A stretch of DNA of 64,000 nt from Streptomyces olivochromogenes (GTDB lineage: Bacteria > Actinomycetota > Actinomycetes > Streptomycetales > Streptomycetaceae), in the NCBI RefSeq assembly GCF_021538895.1, contig NZ_JADDRL010000034.1:21871-85870 (forward strand). Reading direction: 5' to 3'. The position numbers were made by a program, and so were the translations under genes. Below are positions 18,077 to 25,712 of this stretch, in pieces (position 1 is the first letter of the stretch; every line of letters begins with the position of its first letter). The notes beneath the pieces are model-generated. The model had not been told where the DNA came from, ran no database searches, and was given only the letters and a program-made list of their open reading frames with translations.

Positions 18077-18264
18077 CCGAAGGTCCTTCCGTGCGTGGCC
18101 CTGTGCTGGCGGGGCGGGCCGGGCTCGGAGGGCCAGGACCGTCATCCCCCGTACGGCCCCATGTCACTGCTTGTTCAACAAAGGGCCGGACGTGCGCACA
18201 GAGTACGCCGAGCTCCCTGGCGCGCGGCCGATGCACCGGCCCGCCGTCCCACCGGCCCGTCGAG

Positions 18265-18311
18265 CTACCGGTCCGCCGAACCAAGGGCCCGCCGGTCTAC
18301 CGGTCCGCCGA
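18265..18311. repeat. 15-bp direct repeat at the 3' end of an acyl-CoA ligase gene
   Basis: CTACCGGTCCGCCGA occurs at 18265-18279 and again at 18297-18311, a period of 32 bp. The second copy is the last coding stretch and stop (SADR-stop on the minus strand) of the ligase gene; the first lies just beyond it. It looks like a partial duplication of the gene end. The rest of the 220-bp gap shows nothing clear. Confidence 0.55.
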
Positions 18312-19916
18312 CAGGGCCACGTCCCGCGCCCACCGGTAGTCCGCCTTGCCGCTCGGCGACCGCTGGATGGTCTCGGTGAGCACGAGCTGACGGGGAATCT
18401 TGTACCCGGCCAGATGCGCGCGGCAGTGGTTCTGGATGTCGGTGAGGGAGAGCCGGTCCGCGCCCGCGCGCAGTTGGACGACCGCCGCGACGTGGTTGCC
18501 CCACTTCGCGTCCGGGACCCCGGCCACCAGCGCGTCGTACACGTCCGGATGGGACTTGAGCGCCTGCTCGACCTCCTCCGGGTAGACCTTCTCGCCCCCG
18601 GTGTTGATGCACTGCGAACCGCGCCCCAGGACGGTGACGACGCCCTCCTCGTCGACGGTCGCCATGTCGCCGAGGAGTACCCAGCGCCTGCCGTCCCTCT
18701 CGAAGAAGGTCTCCGCGGTCTTCTTCGGGTCGTTGTAGTAGCCGAGCGGCACGTTGCCGCACTGGGCGACCCGGCCGATCTCCCCCACGGCGACCGGCTC
18801 GTGGGTGGCCGGATCCACCACCCGGGTACGGAAGTTGACGCGGATCCGGAAGCCGCGCTCGGGACCGGAGTCGTCCGTCGCCGTGCCGTTGAACCCGGAC
18901 TCGGAGGAGCCGAAGTTGTTGAGCAGCAGGGCGTTCGGGACCAGCTCACGGAACTGCCTGCGCACGGTCTCCGACATGATCGCGCCCGACGAGGACACGC
19001 TGAACATCGAGGAGCAGTCCGTGCCCTTCAGCGGCCCGTTCAGCGCGTCGATCAGCGGCCGCAGCATCGCGTCGCCCACCAGCGACACACTGGTGACCTT
19101 CTCCCTCTCGATCGTCCGCAGCACCTCCTCGGGCACGAACTTGCGGTGGAGCACGACCCGTTGCCCGAAGTTGAAGGCGATGAACGCGGTCAGGGTGGAG
19201 GTGCCGTGCATCAGCGGGGGAGTGGGGAAGAAGGTGATCCCCGAGCCGCCGGCCGCGACCCGCTCGGCCAGCTCCTCCGGCTTCTGTACGGGCTCCCCGG
19301 TCGGTGCCCCGCCCCCCAGACCCGCGAAGAACAGGTCCTCCTGGCGCCACATCACACCCTTGGGCATCCCGGTCGTACCGCCGGTGTAGATGATGAACTG
19401 GTCGTCCGCCGACCGTGCCGGAAAGCCCCGCCCCGGTGACCCCGCCGCCTCGGCCGCGGCGAAGTCCACGGCGGTCACCTCCGCCGCCCCGGACCGGGCG
19501 GTCCCCACCCGCACCAGGTGCCGCAGCTTCTCCGTACGCGGCAGCGCCGCGGCCACCCGGTCCGTGAACTCCGCGTCGAAGACCAGGGCCGCCAGGTCGG
19601 CGTCCCGGTAGAGGTACACCAACTCCTCTTCGACGTAGCGGTAGTTGACGTTGACCGGCACGACCCGCGCCTTCAGGCAGCCGAGCACCGTCTGCAGGTA
19701 CTCGACCCCGTTGTAGAGGTGGAGCCCGAGGTGCTCGCCGGGCCGGATCCCGCTGTCGATCAGATGGTGGCCGATGCGGTTCGCGGCCGCGTCGAGCTCC
19801 GCGTACGTCAGCCGGCGCTCCGCGCCCGTGCCGGGGTGGTCGAGGTACACGAGCGCCTCGCGGTCCGGGACCGCGTCGACGACCGACTCGAACAGGTCGG
19901 CAAGGTTGTACTCCAC
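18297..19916 (-). CDS. Acyl-CoA synthetase (FadD-like, ANL superfamily)
   Basis: A 539-residue ligase starting VEYNLADLFESVVD, a typical start for this FadD subfamily. The P-loop is YTGGTTGMPKGVMW near residue 175, FGSSESGFNGT near 340, and the hinge GDMATVDEEGVVTVLGR near 425. The C-terminal Lys motif is SPSGKADYRWA. It should activate a long or cyclic carboxylic acid as CoA ester. GTG 19916 has AGGAGG 4 nt upstream; the frame continues upstream without coding character. It is divergent from the enoyl-CoA hydratase operon, with which it shares a 175-bp promoter region holding two operator-like sites, so both arms are probably co-regulated. Confidence 0.9.
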   Translation of the reverse strand: MEYNLADLFESVVDAVPDREALVYLDHPGTGAERRLTYAELDAAANRIGHHLIDSGIRPGEHLGLHLYNGVEYLQTVLGCLKARVVPVNVNYRYVEEELVYLYRDADLAALVFDAEFTDRVAAALPRTEKLRHLVRVGTARSGAAEVTAVDFAAAEAAGSPGRGFPARSADDQFIIYTGGTTGMPKGVMWRQEDLFFAGLGGGAPTGEPVQKPEELAERVAAGGSGITFFPTPPLMHGTSTLTAFIAFNFGQRVVLHRKFVPEEVLRTIEREKVTSVSLVGDAMLRPLIDALNGPLKGTDCSSMFSVSSSGAIMSETVRRQFRELVPNALLLNNFGSSESGFNGTATDDSGPERGFRIRVNFRTRVVDPATHEPVAVGEIGRVAQCGNVPLGYYNDPKKTAETFFERDGRRWVLLGDMATVDEEGVVTVLGRGSQCINTGGEKVYPEEVEQALKSHPDVYDALVAGVPDAKWGNHVAAVVQLRAGADRLSLTDIQNHCRAHLAGYKIPRQLVLTETIQRSPSGKADYRWARDVALSADR

Positions 19917-20010
19917 CGCTCCTCCTGACCCCGGGCGTGCCTGGTATCCGACGGTTCGCCGGTCATCAGAGCAAAGGGCACGGCAACTGTGAAGAGTCCG
20001 CGCGAAGAAA

Positions 20011-20027
20011 TCTGACTGCCTGTCAGA
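20011..20027. promoter_or_regulatory. 17-bp palindrome in the divergent ligase // hydratase promoter
   Basis: TCTGACTGCCTGTCAGA has perfect 6-bp arms TCTGAC/GTCAGA around a 5-bp centre. It is 65 bp upstream of the hydratase start and 95 bp upstream of the ligase start. A sister site lies at 5829-5845. A further half-site TGTCAGA lies at 20073-20079, just before the hydratase ribosome site. Confidence 0.65.
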
Positions 20028-20054
20028 AAACCCTTGAAGTGCTCCCCCGCCTAC

Positions 20055-20068
20055 TGCAACCTGTTCTC
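20055..20068. promoter_or_regulatory. Near-match to the KstR steroid-catabolism operator
   Basis: TGCAACCTGTTCTC matches the published KstR consensus TNNAACNNGTTNNA at all fixed positions except the last (C for A). It lies 24 bp upstream of the hydratase ATG. Short motifs of this kind occur by chance, so this is weak alone, but the downstream genes resemble actinobacterial sterol side-chain degradation genes. Confidence 0.35.
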
Positions 20069-20091
20069 GTTCTGTCAGAGGGGAGACGGTC

Positions 20092-20892
20092 ATGGGTGGG
20101 ACGGAACACCTCACCGTGCGGCGCGAGGGCGCCACACTCGTACTCACGCTCAACAGGCCCGAAGCCAAGAACGCGCTCTCGCTGCCGATGCTCGTCGGCC
20201 TCTACGACGGCTGGATCGAGGCCGACGAGGACGACACGGTCCGCTCGATCGTGCTCACCGGCGCCGGCGGCGCCTTCTGCGCCGGGATGGACCTCAAGGC
20301 GCTGGCGGGCGACGGGATGGCGGGCGAACACTACCGCGACCGGCTCAAGGCCGATCCCGACCTGCACTGGAAGGCGATGCTGCGCCACCACCGGCCCCGC
20401 AAACCGGTGATCGCCGCCGTCGAGGGGTACTGCGTCGCGGGCGGCACCGAGATCCTTCAGGGCACCGACATCCGGGTCGCGGGCGAGTCCGCGACCTTCG
20501 GTCTGTTCGAGGTGCGGCGCGGGCTGTTCCCGATCGGCGGCTCCACCGTCCGGCTGCAACGCCAGATCCCGCGCACCCACGCCCTGGAGATGCTGCTGAC
20601 CGGACGGCCGTACAGCGCCCGCGAGGCCGCGGACATCGGGCTGATCGGCCATGTCGTCACCGACGGCGACGCGGTCGCCAAGGCCCTGGAGATCGCCGAG
20701 CAGATCAACGCCTGCGGCCCGCTGGCCGTCGAGGCCGTCAAGGCGTCGGTGTACGAGACCGCCGAGCTGACCGAGACCGACGGCCTCGCGGCCGAACTGG
20801 GACGCGGCTGGCCGGTGTTCGACACCGCGGACGCCAAGGAGGGGGCCCGCGCCTTCGCGGAGAAGCGGCCCCCCGTCTACAAGCGCGCCTGA
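20092..20892 (+). CDS. Enoyl-CoA hydratase/crotonase family protein
   Basis: A 266-residue crotonase-fold protein. The oxyanion-hole segment is LTGAGGAFCAGMDLKAL near residue 60, with the second CoA-pocket segment VIAAVEGYCVAGGTEI near 108. The usual hydratase glutamates are in the GTEILQGTDIRVAGES stretch (one clear Glu) and in FGLFEVRRGLFPIGG. It would hydrate a trans-2-enoyl-CoA or carry out a related step on the CoA ester made by the divergent ligase. The ribosome site AGGGGAGA precedes ATG 20092. It is first of four co-directional genes, two of which overlap by 4 bp, forming an operon with OB-fold and thiolase-like proteins. Confidence 0.9.
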   Translation: MGGTEHLTVRREGATLVLTLNRPEAKNALSLPMLVGLYDGWIEADEDDTVRSIVLTGAGGAFCAGMDLKALAGDGMAGEHYRDRLKADPDLHWKAMLRHHRPRKPVIAAVEGYCVAGGTEILQGTDIRVAGESATFGLFEVRRGLFPIGGSTVRLQRQIPRTHALEMLLTGRPYSAREAADIGLIGHVVTDGDAVAKALEIAEQINACGPLAVEAVKASVYETAELTETDGLAAELGRGWPVFDTADAKEGARAFAEKRPPVYKRA

Positions 20893-20914
20893 CCCGCACA
20901 AGGAGAGAGCCGCG

Positions 20915-21904
20915 ATGCCCGAAGTCCTCAAAGCCCCGCTGGTCGTCGAGTTCCCCTTCACCCGCTCCGTCGGCCCGGTCCAGAGCGCCTTCCTGACCGG
21001 GCTGCGCGAGCGCGTCGTCCTCGGGGTGCGCACCCGCGACGGCCGTACGCTCGTCCCGCCCGTCGAGTACGACCCGGTCACCGCCGAGGAACTCCGCGAT
21101 CTCGTCGAGGTCGCCCCCACCGGCACCGTCACCACCTGGGCCTGGAACCACGAACCCCGCCGCGGCCAGCCGCTGACCAGCCCCTTCGCGTGGGTCCTGG
21201 TCCGGTTCGACGGCGCCGACACCGCCCTGCTGCACGCCCTGGACGCCCCGGGCCCCGAGGCTGTGCGCACCGGCATGCGCGTGCGCGTCCGTTGGGCCGA
21301 GGAGCGCGCCGGCGCCATCACGGACATCGCCTGCTTCGAACCGTACGAGGGCGAGGGCGCGGGCGAGGACGCGCGCGTGGGCAGGGGGGAGCACGCGGGC
21401 GGGGCAGCCGCGGGCGCCCGCCACAGCGGCGAGTTCGAGGACGCGATCAGCGGGATCGTCGCCCCGGCCCGGCTCGACTACACCTACTCGCCCGGCCGCG
21501 CCCAGACCGCCTACATCAACGCCCTCTCCGGCCGGCGCACGGTCGGCGAGCGCTGCCCGTCCTGCCGGAAGGTGTACGTCCCGCCGAGGGGTGCGTGCCC
21601 CACATGTGGTCTCGCCACAGCCGAACAGGTCGAGGTGGGTCCCCGCGGCACGGTCACCACCTTCTGCATCGTCAACATCAAGGCGAAGAACCTGGACATC
21701 GAGGTGCCGTACGTCTACGCGCACATCGCCCTCGACGGCGCGGGCCTCGCGCTGCACGGCCGCATCGGCGGCATCCCCTACGACCAGGTGCGCATGGGCC
21801 TGCGCGTCGAACCGGTGTGGACCGACGGGGCCCGCTACCCCGACCACTACCGGCCTTGCGGTGAGCCCGACGCGGACTACGAGACGTACAAGGAGCTGCT
21901 GTGA
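20915..21904 (+). CDS. Tandem OB-fold (DUF35) acyl-CoA-associated protein with zinc ribbon
   Basis: A 329-residue protein of two DUF35-like halves. The N-terminal half (1-150) has an OB-fold but a degenerate ribbon without the paired cysteines. The C-terminal half (about 170-320) keeps a Cys4 zinc ribbon (CPSC...CPTC, near residue 213-230) followed by an OB-fold with GRGTVTTF-like beginning VGPRGTVTTFCIV. Gly/Ala/Glu-rich sequence links the halves. DUF35 proteins bind SCP2-type thiolase-like proteins and in sterol degradation form aldolase complexes with them. Adjacent thiolase-like genes fit this. The next gene starts inside this stop codon (GTGA overlap), indicating translational coupling. 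Confidence 0.85.
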   Translation: MPEVLKAPLVVEFPFTRSVGPVQSAFLTGLRERVVLGVRTRDGRTLVPPVEYDPVTAEELRDLVEVAPTGTVTTWAWNHEPRRGQPLTSPFAWVLVRFDGADTALLHALDAPGPEAVRTGMRVRVRWAEERAGAITDIACFEPYEGEGAGEDARVGRGEHAGGAAAGARHSGEFEDAISGIVAPARLDYTYSPGRAQTAYINALSGRRTVGERCPSCRKVYVPPRGACPTCGLATAEQVEVGPRGTVTTFCIVNIKAKNLDIEVPYVYAHIALDGAGLALHGRIGGIPYDQVRMGLRVEPVWTDGARYPDHYRPCGEPDADYETYKELL

Positions 21905-22967
21905 CCCGGGAAGAAGCACCGGCGCGCCGCGAGATCGCCGTCGTCGCCTTCGCCCAGACCGACCACCGGCGCACCAGCGACGAGTTCTCCGAGGTGGAGA
22001 TGCTCATGCCGGTGCTGCACAACGTCCTCGGGCAGACCGGCCTGCGGACCGCCGACATCGGCTTCACCTGCTCCGGCTCCAGCGACTACCTCGCCGGCCG
22101 GGCCTTCTCCTTCACCCTCGCCCTCGACGGCGTCGGCGCCTGGCCGCCGATCTCCGAGTCGCACGTGGAGATGGACGGCGCGTGGGCGCTGTACGAGGCG
22201 TGGACCAAGCTGCTCACCGGGGACGCGGACACCGCGCTCGTCTACGCGTACGGCAAGTCCTCGCCCGGCTCCGTGCGCGACGTCCTGACCCGGCAGCTCG
22301 ACCCGTACTACGTGGCGCCGCTGTGGCCGGACTCCGTCGCGCTGGCCGCCCTGCAGGCCCAAGCCCTCATGGACGCGGGCGACACCGACGAGCCCGCCCT
22401 CGCCGCGGTGGCCGCCCGCAGCCGCGCGGACGCGTCCGCCAACTCCCATGCCCAGCTGCGCGGTCCGGTGCCACAGGGCGACTATCTCGTACGGCCCCTG
22501 CGCACCGGCGACTGCCCGCCCATCGGCGACGGCGCCGCCGCCGTCGTCCTCGCCGCCGGGGAACGGGCCCGTGAGCTGTGCGCGCGGCCCGCCTGGATCC
22601 GGGGCATCGACCACCGCATCGAGGCGCACGGCCTCGGCGTGCGTGACCTGACCGACTCGCCCTCCGCCCGGCTCGCCGCCGAACGGGCCGGTGCCTTCGA
22701 AGGGCCGGTCGACACCGCCGAGTTGCACGCGCCGTTCAGCTCGCAGGAGGTCGTCCTGCGCAAGGCGCTCCGGCTCGGTGACGACGTGCGCGTCAACCCG
22801 TCCGGCGGCGCCCTCGCCGCCAACCCGATCATGGCCGCGGGGCTGATCCGGATCGGCGAGGCCGCCGCCCGCATCCACCGGGGCGAGTCCGACCGGGCGC
22901 TCGCCCACGCCACCTCCGGCCCGTGCCTGCAACAGAACCTGGTCGCCGTACTCGAAGGGGATCCGCG

Positions 22968-22971
<4 letters not shown>
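21901..22971 (+). CDS. Thiolase-like/lipid-transfer (SCP2-type) protein 1
   Basis: A 356-residue thiolase-superfamily protein lacking the normal nucleophilic Cys: the matching region reads ISESHVEMDGAWAL instead of a Cys-containing NxxCxS segment. Other core parts are present, such as VALAALQAQALMDAGDTDEPALA, the GDGAAAVVLAAGERA strand and the C-terminal NPSGGALAANPIMAAGLIR loop. Cys-less members (Ltp2-like) act as retro-aldolases with a DUF35 partner rather than as true thiolases. It starts with GTG overlapping the DUF35 stop and ends with ATGA overlap to the second thiolase gene. A joint complex of the three products is likely. Confidence 0.85.
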
Positions 22972-24134
<1,163 letters not shown>

Positions 24135-24141
24135 AAGGTCC

Positions 24142-24169
24142 TCCCGACGTGGCCTGTCGGCCGTCGGGA
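24142..24169 (+). terminator. Hairpin closing the hydratase-thiolase operon
   Basis: TCCCGACG at 24142-24149 pairs perfectly with CGTCGGGA at 24162-24169 across a 12-nt loop, 8 nt after the thiolase stop. Flanking GGTCC and CC could extend the stem with a bulge. No T-tract follows. Confidence 0.5.
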
Positions 24170-24216
24170 CCGGTCGCTAGGCTGGCCGCGGACGACGAAT
24201 CGGGAGGAGCACGGAC

Positions 24217-24459
24217 GTGGCCGAGAGCACCACCCAGCAGAAGCCGCTCGTGGGCTGGGACAAGCCGGAGCTGGACCTCAGCAACGCCGACTGGCAGTCC
24301 AGCAGCCGAGGCCTGGGGGATGTCCAGATCGCCTTTGTCGAGGGATTCATCGCGATGCGCAACAGCGGCAGCCCACAGAGCCCCGCCCTGATCTTCACCC
24401 CCCCGGAGTGGGGTGCGTTCGTGTCCGGCGCGCGGGAAGGGGAGTTCGACCTGACCTGA
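24217..24459 (+). CDS. DUF397 protein
   Basis: An 80-residue DUF397 protein. The signature W-x-SSS near residue 27, a central strand (IAFVEGFIAMRNSG, normally CVEVA...VRDSK) and the C-terminal F-x-PPEWGAFVSGAREGEFDL are all present. GTG 24217 has GGGAGGAG at 24202-24209. DUF397 proteins are small Streptomyces proteins usually paired with a DUF5753/XRE-type regulator and thought to act as its partner or toxin-antitoxin-like element. No such regulator lies beside it here, so this copy is an orphan. The conserved Cys of many members is replaced. Confidence 0.85.
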   Translation: MAESTTQQKPLVGWDKPELDLSNADWQSSSRGLGDVQIAFVEGFIAMRNSGSPQSPALIFTPPEWGAFVSGAREGEFDLT

Positions 24460-24609
24460 GCCCCCGGCGCCAAGGCCGCGCCGGCGAGCCGAACCGGTGG
24501 GTGTTCCTCCCTGATTCACGGACACGCGACGAGCAGGGCCTCCTGGGGCCGGTGCCTGAGCGAGGCTGGCCCCAGCAGAGGCAAGGTCGTGTTCCGGAGG
24601 TGAGGGACC

Positions 24610-25512
24610 ATGAGCACATGGCCGGTCGTCGCCGCGGTCGACGGTTCGGACGACAGCCTGCGCGCCCTTGACTGGGCCCTCGACGCCGCCCGCCGGCGAA
24701 GGGCCCCGCTGCGCGTGGTGAACGTACGGCCGTACGCCGCCTGGGCGGAGCCCGACATCCTGGTCGCCGGGCCGGCCGAACCGAAGGACGACCCCGTGCG
24801 CGAACAGGTGCGCGCCCATCTGGAGGGCCGCACCGAGCGGGTGACCGTCGGCTACGCCGCCCTGGCGGGGGCGCCGAGCGCCGTCCTGCCCGAACAGGGC
24901 GCCGACGCACAGCTGTTGGTGCTGGGCTCCCGGGGACGCGGCGGCTTCGCCAGCCTGCTGCTCGGCTCCAGCGGCCTGGCCGCCGCGCGCGACGCCGCCT
25001 GCCCCGTCGTCGTGGTGCCCCGGCCCGGCCGCGAGGTTCACGGCGAGGCACCGGGCGAGCCCGGACCCCGGGTCGTCGTCGGCGTCGACGTGGACAGCCC
25101 GGACGAGGCCACCCTCGCCTTCGCCGCCGACGAGGCCGCCCTGCGCGGCGCCCGCCTCCAGGTGATCGCCGCCTACCGCTGGCCGGTGACCGGCCTGGCC
25201 GCGCCCGGCGAGGTGATCCCGCCGCCCATCGACCAGAACGCCGTCGAGACCGAGACCCGGGCCCTCGCCGAGGGCTTCCTCGATCCGCACCGCACCCGGC
25301 ACCCCGATGTCCGCTGCGAGGCCCACGCATTGCCCGGCGACGCGGCCGGCAACCTCGTCGCCGCCTCCCGGGACGCCGAACTGGTCGTCGTCGGCCGCCA
25401 CCGCCGGCGCCTCCTCGCGCCCGCCCGCATGATGGGCTCCGTCACCCAGGCCGTCCTGCTGCACGCGGCGAGCCCCGTCGCCGTGGTCCCGCCGGCCCCC
25501 TCGGGGGACTGA
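24610..25512 (+). CDS. Universal stress protein, tandem UspA domains
   Basis: A 300-residue protein of two UspA domains. Domain 1 (about 4-140) starts PVVAAVDGSDDSLRALDWAL and ends with the ATP-binding loop GSRGRGGFASLLLGSSG. Domain 2 (about 155-297) starts VVVGVDVDSPDEATLAFA and has a looser loop GRHRRRLLAPARMMGSVTQ. Domain 1 therefore probably binds ATP, while domain 2 lacks the G-2x-G-9x-G-S/T spacing in perfect form. The protein is cytoplasmic and of general stress/dormancy type. GGAGGTGAGG at 24596-24605 precedes ATG 24610. The 150-bp upstream gap shows nothing certain. Confidence 0.9.
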   Translation: MSTWPVVAAVDGSDDSLRALDWALDAARRRRAPLRVVNVRPYAAWAEPDILVAGPAEPKDDPVREQVRAHLEGRTERVTVGYAALAGAPSAVLPEQGADAQLLVLGSRGRGGFASLLLGSSGLAAARDAACPVVVVPRPGREVHGEAPGEPGPRVVVGVDVDSPDEATLAFAADEAALRGARLQVIAAYRWPVTGLAAPGEVIPPPIDQNAVETETRALAEGFLDPHRTRHPDVRCEAHALPGDAAGNLVAASRDAELVVVGRHRRRLLAPARMMGSVTQAVLLHAASPVAVVPPAPSGD

Positions 25513-25712
25513 GACCGGCGCCGCCGAACTCCCCGAACACCACGGGCCGGACACCGGTGCGGACGTGCCGGAACCGTGGTGTCCCCCGGACCGGTGGCAA
25601 CCCGGACCTCGCCGCCCCGCACGGGCTCCGGGAGGCGTACGCTGAGGTGCCTGACGGTCACGGTACGCGCCTGCTCCCCGTGCGGGCACGGCACCGTGGC
25701 GGGGGGTGCGTG

